From: SSSZ01 sp016790965 | GTDB lineage: Bacteria; Pseudomonadota; Gammaproteobacteria; Burkholderiales; Rhodocyclaceae | NCBI GenBank assembly: GCA_016790965.1 | Contig: JAEUNZ010000048.1 | Span: 1-64,000, forward strand | Length of the DNA stretch: 64,000 nucleotides | Direction of reading: 5' to 3' | Made by a program: the position numbers and the translations under genes | The notes under the pieces: model-generated | What the model saw: only the letters and a program-made list of their open reading frames with translations | The model's database searches: none | Told to the model about the DNA's origin: nothing | In this document: positions 31,982 to 40,175 of the stretch, in pieces | Layout of the letters: each line of letters starts with the position of its first letter | How positions within the stretch are numbered: the stretch's first letter is position 1

Positions 31982-32875
31982 ATGAGCTGGTTCGACTGTC
32001 TCAAACGCTGTTTCTGCCGTCCGTCGGCCTGGGTCGATCGCGAGGTGCGCTGCGCCAGTCCCACCGGCCTGCACCGCATGGCCTATCGGCAATGGGGCGA
32101 TCCGGGCAATCCCCGGGTGCTGGTCTGCGTCCATGGCCTCACCCGCAACGGGCGGGATTTCGACGATCTGGCCCGGGCCCTCATGCCCCACTACCGGGTG
32201 GTCTGTCCCGACGTGGTCGGGCGGGGCCGCAGCGGCCGCCTGAAGGATGCGGCCGGCTATGCCATTCCCCAGTACGTGGCCGACATGGTCACCCTGATCG
32301 CCCGGCTCGACGCTGAGGAAGTGCATTGGCTGGGCACCTCCATGGGCGGCCTGATCGGCATGGCCCTGGCCGGTATGCCGGATACTCCCATCACCCGCAT
32401 GGTGCTCAACGACGTGGGACCGGTCATCACCGGCGAATCCCTGCGCCGCATCGGCCAGTACGTGGGTGCCGACCCCACCTGGGCCACTTTCGACGAGGCC
32501 CTGGCCTACGTGCGGCAGGTGAGCGCGCCCTTCGGGCCTCTCAGCGACGCCCAGTGGCGCCACCTGACCGAAACCAGCGTCAGTTGTCGCGCCGACGGGC
32601 GCTGGGGCTTCCGCTACGATCCCGCTATCGGCGAGGCCTTCCGCATGGCCTTCGCTGCGGTCGATATCGACCTTTGGCCCCTCTACGAGGCGGTGCGCTG
32701 CCCGACCCTGGCCGTGCGCGGGGCGGAATCCGACCTCCTGCGCCGGGAGACCTGGCAGCAGATGGCCGAACGCGGTCCCCGCGCCAAGCTGGCCGAAATC
32801 GCCGGCGTGGGCCACGCCCCGATGTTCATGGACCAAGGCCAGATCGCCGTGGTGCGGGATTTTCTGCTGGCTTGA
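31982..32875 (+). CDS. Alpha/beta hydrolase
   Basis: A 297-residue alpha/beta hydrolase. The oxyanion region VHGLTRNGRDFD, nucleophile elbow GTSMGG (Ser120) and the C-terminal His in VGHAPMF are typical. The N-terminus is Cys-rich and basic (WFDCLKRCFCRP), which is unusual and could be a membrane or metal contact. A strong AAGGAGGTG site precedes the ATG. It starts 28 bases after comEC and may be co-transcribed. The substrate is unknown; esterases and lactonases of this type are widespread. Confidence 0.85.
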   Translation: MSWFDCLKRCFCRPSAWVDREVRCASPTGLHRMAYRQWGDPGNPRVLVCVHGLTRNGRDFDDLARALMPHYRVVCPDVVGRGRSGRLKDAAGYAIPQYVADMVTLIARLDAEEVHWLGTSMGGLIGMALAGMPDTPITRMVLNDVGPVITGESLRRIGQYVGADPTWATFDEALAYVRQVSAPFGPLSDAQWRHLTETSVSCRADGRWGFRYDPAIGEAFRMAFAAVDIDLWPLYEAVRCPTLAVRGAESDLLRRETWQQMAERGPRAKLAEIAGVGHAPMFMDQGQIAVVRDFLLA

Positions 32876-32882
32876 ACCGGAT

Positions 32883-33656
32883 TCAGTCGCGGCCCGCGGC
32901 CACCCAGCGCTGTAGCCGGACGAGGGGGTCCTGGCGGTAGAAGCGGCGTAGCAGGTCGTAAAAGGCGGGGTATTCCTCGGCCACCACGTCCGGCATTTCG
33001 AAGAAGGCTTCGCTCACCACGGCGAAGAATTCGGAGGGGTGTTCGGCGCCGTAGGGGTCGATCCAGGTTTCCTCGTCGCCATCGACGCGCTGGCAGAAGT
33101 GCTCGTAGGCCGCGTGCAGAATGTTTTCCCACTGCTTGCGGGAGACGCCGGGGGGAAGCGGGGGCACGCCGTCGGCCTCGCCGTTTTCCATGTCCAGCTT
33201 GTGGGCGAATTCGTGGATCACCACGTTGTAGCCGTCGCCCGCCATCTGGGCGTCCCGCCACGAGACGATGACGGGGCCGCCCGCCCAGGCTTCGCCGGAG
33301 GCCGTTTCGTCGTACTCGTGCACCACGCCGTCCTCGTCCTGGGTCGCGCGGGGAATGACGAACTCGTCGGGATAGACCACGATGCCCACCCAGCCCCGGT
33401 AGGCCGCCAGACCGAGTTCCAGGATGGGCAGGCAGGCCTGCACGGCGATGGCCAGGCAGACCCCGTCGTCCACCACCAGGTCTCCGGCGGGGGTGAATTC
33501 CTTTTCCGCCAGGAAGGCGGCGGTAAGTCCCCGCAGCCGGGCGAGTTCCTCCGGCTCCAGGGCCGCGATGAAGGGCAGGGCTGCGACGGTGCGCTCCCAC
33601 AGGGCGTCGGGGATGGGCGCGGGGGCGGGGCGGCGGAAGAAGTCGAGGAGACCCAT
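32883..33656 (-). CDS. mtfA: MtfA zinc peptidase
   Basis: A 257-residue zinc-dependent peptidase of the MtfA family, which in Escherichia coli binds the glucose repressor Mlc. The HEFAH metal motif (His148, Glu149, His152) is intact, with the further acidic ligand region SEFFAVVSEAFFE. N-terminal MGLLDFFRR and the central GWVGIVVYPDEFV are family features. The gene is coupled to the EamA transporter gene upstream by TAATG. It ends seven bases from the hydrolase gene on the other strand. Confidence 0.92.
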   Translation of the reverse strand: MGLLDFFRRPAPAPIPDALWERTVAALPFIAALEPEELARLRGLTAAFLAEKEFTPAGDLVVDDGVCLAIAVQACLPILELGLAAYRGWVGIVVYPDEFVIPRATQDEDGVVHEYDETASGEAWAGGPVIVSWRDAQMAGDGYNVVIHEFAHKLDMENGEADGVPPLPPGVSRKQWENILHAAYEHFCQRVDGDEETWIDPYGAEHPSEFFAVVSEAFFEMPDVVAEEYPAFYDLLRRFYRQDPLVRLQRWVAAGRD

Positions 33657-34561
33657 TAGCGCCGGGTAGTGAGCCAGATGCCGGTGAAGATGAGGGCAAT
33701 GCCGGCGTAATGGTAGGCCTGGGGAATTTCCCCCAGAAAGAGGGCCGACAGCGCGGTGCCGAAGACCGGCATCAGGTGGATGAACAGGCTGGCCCGGTTG
33801 GCGCCCACCTGGGCGACGCCGCGGTTGTAGAACACATAGCCCAGGAAGCCGGGGAAGATGCCGACGTAGGCCAGGGACAGGAGGCTGCCCGGGTGAAGGT
33901 GGATGCTCCGGCCGGCGGCCATTTCCCAGGCGTAGGCCGGGGCCAGGGCGAGGAGGCCGACGGCGGTCATGGCGGCCAGCATGAGCATGGGGTCGACCCC
34001 GCTGGGGCGCCAGGCCAGGCCGACCGTATAGATGGCCCAGGTGAGGACGGCGACGAGCATCCAGACGTCGCCCCGGTTGAGCGCCAGCCCGGCCAGCACC
34101 GCGGGGTCGCCGCGGGCGACGATGGTGACGGCGCCGATCAGGGAGATGAGGACGCCCAGCCCTTCGACCGCCCCCAGGCGCTTACCCAGGAAGGCCCAGG
34201 AAATGGCGATGGTCGCCACCGGGATGAAGGAATTGAGTAGCACCGCGTTGGTGGCCGTCGTCGATTGCAGGGCGAGATAGGCGAAGGTGTTGTAGCTGCC
34301 GACCCCCAGGACTCCCAGCAGGGCGACGGCCTTCCAGCCTTGCAGCAGCAGGGGCCATTGGCGCCGATGGGGCCAGGCGAAGGGCAGGGTGAGGCCGAAG
34401 GCGATGGCCCAGCGCCAGAACGCCAGGGCAAAGGGCGGCACGTCCTCGCGTATGCCCCGGCCCAGGACCATGTTGCCCGACCAGAACAGGACGGTGAGGG
34501 TCAGGAGCAGGTAGGGGTTGAGAAAGAAGCGCCCCGAGGTGGGTGAGGTTGCGGCGACCAT
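33656..34561 (-). CDS. EamA/DMT-family transporter
   Basis: A 301-residue ten-helix transporter made of two EamA repeats. The first repeat starts LLLTLTVLFWSGNMVLGR and the second near DVWMLVAVLTWAIYTVGLAWR. It should export or import small metabolites; the substrate cannot be told. ATG 34561 is used because the frame upstream overlaps the relA promoter. It is divergent from relA with only 43 bases between the starts and is coupled to mtfA. Confidence 0.9.
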   Translation of the reverse strand: MVAATSPTSGRFFLNPYLLLTLTVLFWSGNMVLGRGIREDVPPFALAFWRWAIAFGLTLPFAWPHRRQWPLLLQGWKAVALLGVLGVGSYNTFAYLALQSTTATNAVLLNSFIPVATIAISWAFLGKRLGAVEGLGVLISLIGAVTIVARGDPAVLAGLALNRGDVWMLVAVLTWAIYTVGLAWRPSGVDPMLMLAAMTAVGLLALAPAYAWEMAAGRSIHLHPGSLLSLAYVGIFPGFLGYVFYNRGVAQVGANRASLFIHLMPVFGTALSALFLGEIPQAYHYAGIALIFTGIWLTTRR

Positions 34562-34591
34562 GGCGCCGATTATGCCCCAGCGCCCCGGCGC

Positions 34592-34597
34592 TATAAT
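34592..34597 (+). promoter_or_regulatory. -10 element close to the relA start
   Basis: A perfect TATAAT lies only seven bases before the relA ATG (34605). The matching -35 region (about 34569-34574, ATTATG) is poor. If used, the mRNA would start about at the ATG and be nearly leaderless. The context CTATAATCGC also occurs in the rpsF promoter. Confidence 0.4.
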
Positions 34598-34604
34598 CGC
34601 GGCC

Positions 34605-36827
34605 ATGGTCTCCGTGCTCCATTCCGTCGCCAGCCAGAGCGATTTCCAGCAGTTTCTCCACACCCTTTCCGAGGGCCTGGGGGAAGAAGAAGCCCGGCGC
34701 CTCAAGGAGGCCGTCGAATACGCCTGGGAAGTCTATGGCGAGACCGCCCTGGGTAGCGGCGAGCGCATCTGGTCCCACGCTCTGGGCATGGCCCTCATCA
34801 TCACCGGCCTCAAGCTCGACGGCGATTCCCGGGTGGCGGCCCTGCTGTTCGCCATCCCCGCCCACCAGGAGCATGGCGTCGAAAAGATCGGCGAGCGTTT
34901 CGGCAAGTCCGTGGCCCATCTGGTCAACGGGATTTCCCGCCTCAATCGCCTGCGCCCCATCGCCCGGGGTTTCGTCGCCGCCAATATCGAGGCCGGCGAG
35001 GTCAATCCCCAGGAGATGAAGGCCCAGATCGAGGTTCTGCGCAAGATGCTCCTGGCCATGGTCGAGGACATCCGGGTGGTGCTCCTGCGCCTGGCCAGCC
35101 GCACCCAGACCCTGCGCTTCTACGCCGCCCACCCCGACGAACTGCGCGTCCAAGTGGCACGGGAAACCCTGGAGCTCTATTCACCGCTCGCCAACCGCCT
35201 GGGCGTGTGGGAGCTGAAGTGGGAGCTGGAAGACCTCTCCTTCCGCTTCATGCACCCGGACACCTACAAGCAGGTCGCCCGGCTCCTTGACGAGAAACGC
35301 ACCGAGCGGGAGCAGTTCATCACCGACGCCATCACCCGCCTGCGCGAGGAACTCAAGGCGGTGGGCATCGAAAAGGCCGAGATCTACGGGCGCCCCAAGC
35401 ACATCTTCAGCATCTGGAACAAGATGCGCAAAAAAGGCGTCGACTTTTCCGAGGTGTACGACGTGCGGGCGCTGCGCGTCATCGTCGACGACATCAAGGA
35501 TTGCTACACGGTGCTGGGCATCGTGCACAACATCTGGACGCCCATCCCCAAGGAATTCGACGACTACATCTCCAACCCCAAGGGCAATTACTACCGCTCC
35601 CTGCACACTGCCGTGCGCTGCCCCGACGGGCGCAGCCTGGAAGTGCAGATCCGCACCTGGGACATGCACAAGCACGCGGAACTGGGCGTCGCCGCCCATT
35701 GGCGCTACAAGGAAGGGTCGCGCCATGGCAGCGAGGAGGCCTACGACGAAAAGATCGCCTGGCTGCGTCAGCTCCTGACCTGGAAGGACGAAGTCGCCGA
35801 TAGTTCGGACTGGGTGAACCACTACAAGCAGGCCGCCCTGGACGAGACGCTGTACGTCATCACCCCCCAGGGCAAGGTCGTCGACCTGCCGGCCGGGGCG
35901 ACGCCGGTGGATTTTGCCTACCGCGTCCATACCGACCTGGGCCACCGCTGCCGCGGCGCCAAGGTGAACGGCCAACTGGTTCCCCTCAATACGCCCCTGG
36001 AAACGGGCCAGCGGGTCGAGATCGTCACCGCCAAGCACGGCGGCCCGTCGCGGGACTGGCTCAACCCTGCCCAGGGCTATATCCAGACCAAGAGCGCCCG
36101 GGTGAAGGTGCGGCAATGGTTCTCCAACCTGGCCTTGGAGGAAACCTTGGCCGAGGGCCGCGGCATCGTCGGCAAGGAATTGCAGCGCCTGGGGCTCACC
36201 GGCGCCAATATCGACGAACTGGCCCACAAGCTCGGCCACACCGAGGCCGACGACCTCTACATCGCCGCCGCCCGGGGCGAGATGAATCTGCGCCAGTTTC
36301 AGTCCGTCGCCCGGGGGGGGGACTTCGAAGCCGAAAAACTCCCTCCCGATGCCGTCCAGACGCGGCCCCGGAAACCGGTGGAGGGCAATCAGGGCATCCT
36401 CATCGTCGGCGTGGACAAACTTCTCACCCAACTGGCGCGCTGCTGCAAACCGGCCCCGCCGGATCCTATCCAGGGCTTCGTCACCCGCGGCAAGGGGGTA
36501 TCCATCCACCGTGCCGACTGCGGCAATTTCGCCAATCTGGCCGCCCTGCACCCGGAGCGGGTCATCGAAACCGACTGGGGGGGCGAAACCACCGGCGTCT
36601 TCGCCGCCGACCTGATCGTGGACGCCCACGACCGTCAGGGGCTGCTGCGCGATATTTCGGAAGTCTTCACCCGCGAGAAGATCAACGTCATCGGGGTGAA
36701 TACCCAGTCCAAACAGGGCAAGGCCCACATGGGATTCACGGTCGAAATCGGCAATCTGCAACAGCTCCAGCGCACCCTGGCGCTGATCCACGAAGTCGAA
36801 GGCGTGGTCGCCGCCCGGCGGGTCTGA
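34605..36827 (+). CDS. relA: (p)ppGpp synthetase RelA
   Basis: A 740-residue long RSH protein: pseudo-hydrolase, synthetase, TGS, helical, zinc-finger and ACT domains in order. The hydrolase site is dead: where SpoT has an HD pair, this protein reads FAIPAHQ. This makes it the RelA branch that makes (p)ppGpp on ribosomes during amino-acid starvation. The synthetase motifs GRPKHIFSIWNKM and YDVRALRVIVDDIKDCY, the TGS start VITPQGKVVDLP, the Cys pair ARCCKPAPPD and the C-terminal ACT region (DRQGLLRDISEVF) are visible. No ribosome site precedes the ATG. A separate SpoT is expected elsewhere. Confidence 0.95.
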   Translation: MVSVLHSVASQSDFQQFLHTLSEGLGEEEARRLKEAVEYAWEVYGETALGSGERIWSHALGMALIITGLKLDGDSRVAALLFAIPAHQEHGVEKIGERFGKSVAHLVNGISRLNRLRPIARGFVAANIEAGEVNPQEMKAQIEVLRKMLLAMVEDIRVVLLRLASRTQTLRFYAAHPDELRVQVARETLELYSPLANRLGVWELKWELEDLSFRFMHPDTYKQVARLLDEKRTEREQFITDAITRLREELKAVGIEKAEIYGRPKHIFSIWNKMRKKGVDFSEVYDVRALRVIVDDIKDCYTVLGIVHNIWTPIPKEFDDYISNPKGNYYRSLHTAVRCPDGRSLEVQIRTWDMHKHAELGVAAHWRYKEGSRHGSEEAYDEKIAWLRQLLTWKDEVADSSDWVNHYKQAALDETLYVITPQGKVVDLPAGATPVDFAYRVHTDLGHRCRGAKVNGQLVPLNTPLETGQRVEIVTAKHGGPSRDWLNPAQGYIQTKSARVKVRQWFSNLALEETLAEGRGIVGKELQRLGLTGANIDELAHKLGHTEADDLYIAAARGEMNLRQFQSVARGGDFEAEKLPPDAVQTRPRKPVEGNQGILIVGVDKLLTQLARCCKPAPPDPIQGFVTRGKGVSIHRADCGNFANLAALHPERVIETDWGGETTGVFAADLIVDAHDRQGLLRDISEVFTREKINVIGVNTQSKQGKAHMGFTVEIGNLQQLQRTLALIHEVEGVVAARRV

Positions 36828-37000
36828 GGGTCGGCTCCGACACCGCAATGGCGGAACCCCGCCGCCGGTTTCCTCCCCTTGCGCCGGGTCGCCGGCCGGC
36901 CTAATATCCCCGTGGAGACTCCGGGTATTGTCCATTCCAGTGGCGGCCGGAGTGAGGCTTGTGGGCTCGTTGCGCGGGCCCGTCCGGTCAGGGGGAAGAG

Positions 37001-37885
37001 ATGAATCCGCAGATTTTGACGCGCGCCTGGGTGGCGCTTGTTCCGGTGGTTTTTCTGGCGGCTTGTTCGTCGCCGCCTTCGCGCAGCAGCGCCATGACCC
37101 AGTCGGCGCCGGAGGCCATGGCCCAGGCGCCGGAACGAAGCCCCCAGGAAGTGCGGACGCCTCTGCCGCCGCCCACGGCGACCCGGGTCGAGGAGTCGGG
37201 GTCTTCGCCCCTGCCGGGGGGGAGCACTCCCGGCGTATATGCCCGGGTAGAAGTCGCTCACTCCATGGCCCGCAGCGCCGATTTCCGCGACGACCGGGCG
37301 GTGAGTCCGGACTGCTTCATCGCCGTCAATTACCCCGGGGTCTGCGGCGCTTCCCTGGATCGACTGGGCAGCGCGACGGCGGTGGGCGTGGGTGTCGGCT
37401 ACCGTTTCGGCAATGGCTTCCGGGCCGACGTCTCTTACAGCCGGCGGCGGGGTTACGACCTGCGGGGGCATGACCCCGAAGGCACCTACTTCGATCCCCC
37501 GGTGACGTCCGACGCGCTGCTCGCCGGTCTTTACTACGACTTTCCCCGTGTTTTCGGCATGGTGCAGCCCTTTGCCGGTGGAGGCGTGGGACGCAGCCGC
37601 AACGAAATGGATCCCCTGCGCTGGTCCGACCCGAGCAGTTCCGGCAAGCTTCCCGGCGGCAAGCGCAACGCCTTCGCCTGGCAGTTCTCCGCCGGGATCA
37701 ATATTTTCCTGCGGGAAAACCTGGTCCTGGAAGTCGGCTATCGCTACATGGATCTGGGCAAGTTCAAGAAATCCGCCGGCCAGGATCTGGTCGGGAATTT
37801 CAATGCCCCAGGCGTCGGTACCGGCTCCGCCACCGGCCGCCTGCGCGCCGACGAGATCACCCTGGCCCTGCGGCGGGATTTCTGA
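37001..37885 (+). CDS. Outer-membrane beta-barrel with lipoprotein signal
   Basis: A 294-residue protein. The signal ends in LAAC with Cys22, so it should be lipidated. A Pro/Ser-rich linker (about 25-75) follows, then an eight-stranded barrel of the OmpA/OmpW-like Omp_b-brl type (GVYARVEVAHS, GVGVGYRFGNGFRADVSYSR, LAGLYYDF, VQPFAGGGVG, FSAGINIFL, LVLEVGYRYMDLG) ending in a C-terminal Phe (LALRRDF), the usual barrel insertion signal. A lipidated barrel with a long linker is unusual. The ATG has GGGGAAG in front. It faces ppk with a three-base gap between stops. Confidence 0.8.
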   Translation: MNPQILTRAWVALVPVVFLAACSSPPSRSSAMTQSAPEAMAQAPERSPQEVRTPLPPPTATRVEESGSSPLPGGSTPGVYARVEVAHSMARSADFRDDRAVSPDCFIAVNYPGVCGASLDRLGSATAVGVGVGYRFGNGFRADVSYSRRRGYDLRGHDPEGTYFDPPVTSDALLAGLYYDFPRVFGMVQPFAGGGVGRSRNEMDPLRWSDPSSSGKLPGGKRNAFAWQFSAGINIFLRENLVLEVGYRYMDLGKFKKSAGQDLVGNFNAPGVGTGSATGRLRADEITLALRRDF

Positions 37886-37888
37886 GCG

Positions 37889-39967
37889 TCAGCCCTTGCC
37901 CAGGGTGAGCATCAGTTCCCCTTGGGCGCTGCGCGGTTTGGTCCGGGCAGCCGTGCGCCGGGTGTAGTGGCCGCTGCCGTTCATGTCCCAGGCGTTCTGG
38001 TTGTCAGCCAGGTAGAACTTCAAGCCCTCGTTGATGACCCGCTTCTTGAGTTTGGGATCGCGGATGGGGAAGGCGAGTTCGATACGGCGGAAGAAGTTGC
38101 GCTCCATCCAGTCGGCGCTGGACAGGTAGACCTGTTCGCGGCCCTCGTCGTGGAAGTAGAACACCCGGTGGTGCTCCAGGAAACGGCCGACCACCGAGCG
38201 CACGCGGATGTTTTCCGATAGCCCCTTGACCCCTGGCCGCAAGGCGCAGACGCCGCGTACCAGGAGGTCGATCTCGACCCCGGCCTGGGAGGCCTCGTAC
38301 AGGGCGTGGATGGTTTCCGGTTCCAGGAGGGAATTCATCTTGGCCACGATGCGGCCCTTGCCGCCGGCGCGGGCCCGGGCTGCCTCGGCACCGATGGCGG
38401 CGACGACGTTGGGCTGGAGGGTGAACGGGGCCTGCCAGAGGTGCTTGAGGGTACGGGCCTGACCCAGGCCGGTGAGTTGCTTGAAGACTTCGCTCACGTC
38501 GTGGGTGATTTCCTCGTCGGCGGTGAGTAGCCCGAAGTCGGAGTAGAGACGAGCGGTGCGCGGGTGGTAGTTGCCGGTGCCCAAATGGGCATAGCGGCGA
38601 AGGGTTCCGGCTTCGCGGCGCACGATGAGGAGGGCCTTGGCGTGCACCTTGTAGCCCACCACGCCATAGACCACGTGGGCCCCCACCTCTTCCAGGCGGG
38701 TGGCCCAGCCGATATTGGCCTCCTCGTCGAACCGGGCCATGAGCTCGACCACCACGGTGACTTCCTTGCCGTTCTGGGCAGCGCGGATGAGGGACTGCAT
38801 GAGGACCGAATCGGTCCCGGTGCGGTACACGGTCATCTTGATGGCCACCACTTCGGGGTCCGCTGCCGCCTGTTGCAGGAGGTCGATGACCGGTGCGAAG
38901 GACTGGTAGGGGTGATGCAGGAGGATGTCGCCCCGGGCGATTGCCGTGAAGATGCTGAGGCCCTTTTCCAGTTGCCGCGGCAGGCCGGGCAGGTAAGGCG
39001 GGAACTTGAGGTCCGGCCGGTCGACCCAGTCGGGTACCTGCATGAGGCGCACCAGATTGACCGGGCCATGGGGGCGGTAGAGATCGATGTCGTCCAGTCC
39101 GAATTCGCGCAGGAGAAAGCGGGTCATGGTCGGTGAGCAGTTGTCGGCCACTTCCAGGCGCACCGCGTCGCCGAAGTGGCGCTGGGGCAGTTCGCCCTGG
39201 AGTTTGGTGCGCAGGTTGGTGACTTCCTCCTCGTCGACGAAGAGGTCGGAATTGCGGGTGACACGGAACTGGTAACAGCCCAGGACGTTCATGCCCGAGA
39301 ACAGTTCGCCGACGAATTCGTGCAGGATCGAGGAGAGGAAGACGAAGCCATACTCGCAACCCGCCAGGTCTTCCGGCAGGCGGATGACGCGGGGCAGCAC
39401 CCGGGGTGCCTGGACGATGGCGGCGCCGGAGCTGCGGCCGAAGGCGTCCTTGCCGTCCAGTTCGACGGCGAAATTGAGGCTCTTGTTGAGCACTCGCGGG
39501 AAGGGGTGGGAGGGGTCCAGCCCGATGGGGGTGAGGACCGGCATCATCTCGCGCAGGAAATACGCCCGAATCCATTCCCGCTGGGTCGCGCTCCAGGAGG
39601 CCCGGCGCAGGAAGCGGATGCCCTGCTCGGCCAGGCGGGGCAGGACGATCTCGTTCAGTTCGTCGTACTGCTCCGCGACGATGGCGCGGGCTTCGCGGCT
39701 GACCCGCCGGAAGGCTTCCTGGGCGGTGGAGCCGTCAGTGGTCACCACCGGAGAGAGGCCGCGAATCTGCTCCTTCAGGCCCGCCACCCGGATTTCAAAG
39801 AATTCGTCCAGATTGCTGGAAACGATGCACAGGAAGCGCAAGCGCTCCAGGAGCGGCACCCGCTCATCCCGCGCCTGGGCCAGCACGCGGCGATTGAAGG
39901 CCAGGATGCCCAGTTCGCGGTTGAGGTAGTCGGCGGTAGGGAAGGGAGGGACGGCGGCGCGGTGCAT
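37889..39967 (-). CDS. ppk: Polyphosphate kinase 1
   Basis: A 692-residue kinase that builds polyphosphate from ATP. The N-terminal domain starts at YLNRELGILAFNRRVL, and SSNLDEFFEIRVAGL is a family signature. The autophosphorylated His is at 442 (KVHAKALL) and the second conserved His at 606 (YFHDEGREQVYLSS). ATG 39967 gives the normal length, but the leader is a C/T-rich tandem repeat without a ribosome site. An in-frame GTG at 40042 could start translation and would add 25 residues encoded by that repeat. It is divergent from ppx, which degrades the same polymer. Confidence 0.94.
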   Translation of the reverse strand: MHRAAVPPFPTADYLNRELGILAFNRRVLAQARDERVPLLERLRFLCIVSSNLDEFFEIRVAGLKEQIRGLSPVVTTDGSTAQEAFRRVSREARAIVAEQYDELNEIVLPRLAEQGIRFLRRASWSATQREWIRAYFLREMMPVLTPIGLDPSHPFPRVLNKSLNFAVELDGKDAFGRSSGAAIVQAPRVLPRVIRLPEDLAGCEYGFVFLSSILHEFVGELFSGMNVLGCYQFRVTRNSDLFVDEEEVTNLRTKLQGELPQRHFGDAVRLEVADNCSPTMTRFLLREFGLDDIDLYRPHGPVNLVRLMQVPDWVDRPDLKFPPYLPGLPRQLEKGLSIFTAIARGDILLHHPYQSFAPVIDLLQQAAADPEVVAIKMTVYRTGTDSVLMQSLIRAAQNGKEVTVVVELMARFDEEANIGWATRLEEVGAHVVYGVVGYKVHAKALLIVRREAGTLRRYAHLGTGNYHPRTARLYSDFGLLTADEEITHDVSEVFKQLTGLGQARTLKHLWQAPFTLQPNVVAAIGAEAARARAGGKGRIVAKMNSLLEPETIHALYEASQAGVEIDLLVRGVCALRPGVKGLSENIRVRSVVGRFLEHHRVFYFHDEGREQVYLSSADWMERNFFRRIELAFPIRDPKLKKRVINEGLKFYLADNQNAWDMNGSGHYTRRTAARTKPRSAQGELMLTLGKG

Positions 39968-39980
39968 TGGCGGGAAGGGG

Positions 39981-40020
39981 GAAGAGGGGAGGGAGAAGAG
40001 GGGAGGGAGAAGAGGGGTGG
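39981..40020. repeat. 14-bp tandem repeat before ppk
   Basis: GAAGAGGGGAGGGA is repeated at 39981-39994 and 39995-40008, with a shorter third unit to 40020. It lies directly upstream of the ppk ATG. A 14-bp unit is not a multiple of three, so a change of copy number would alter the frame of any translation begun at the upstream GTG, and in any case the leader length. Confidence 0.8.
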
Positions 40021-40175
40021 CTTCGCGCGGACGCAACGCCACATTTCACTTTTCACGTTGCATGCGTGGGATTGTATTGCCGAAATGTTGCAGATGCATG
40101 ACGGGTGGGCGCAAGGGCGGGCGGAATGGGGGGTTTACCGGCTAGAATTCGGCGACTTCCCCTTGGCCTCTGCCC

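Noticed and set aside
39970..40020. Possible CRISPR-like array
   Set aside because: Units are 14 bp and directly adjacent, without spacers; it is a simple tandem repeat.
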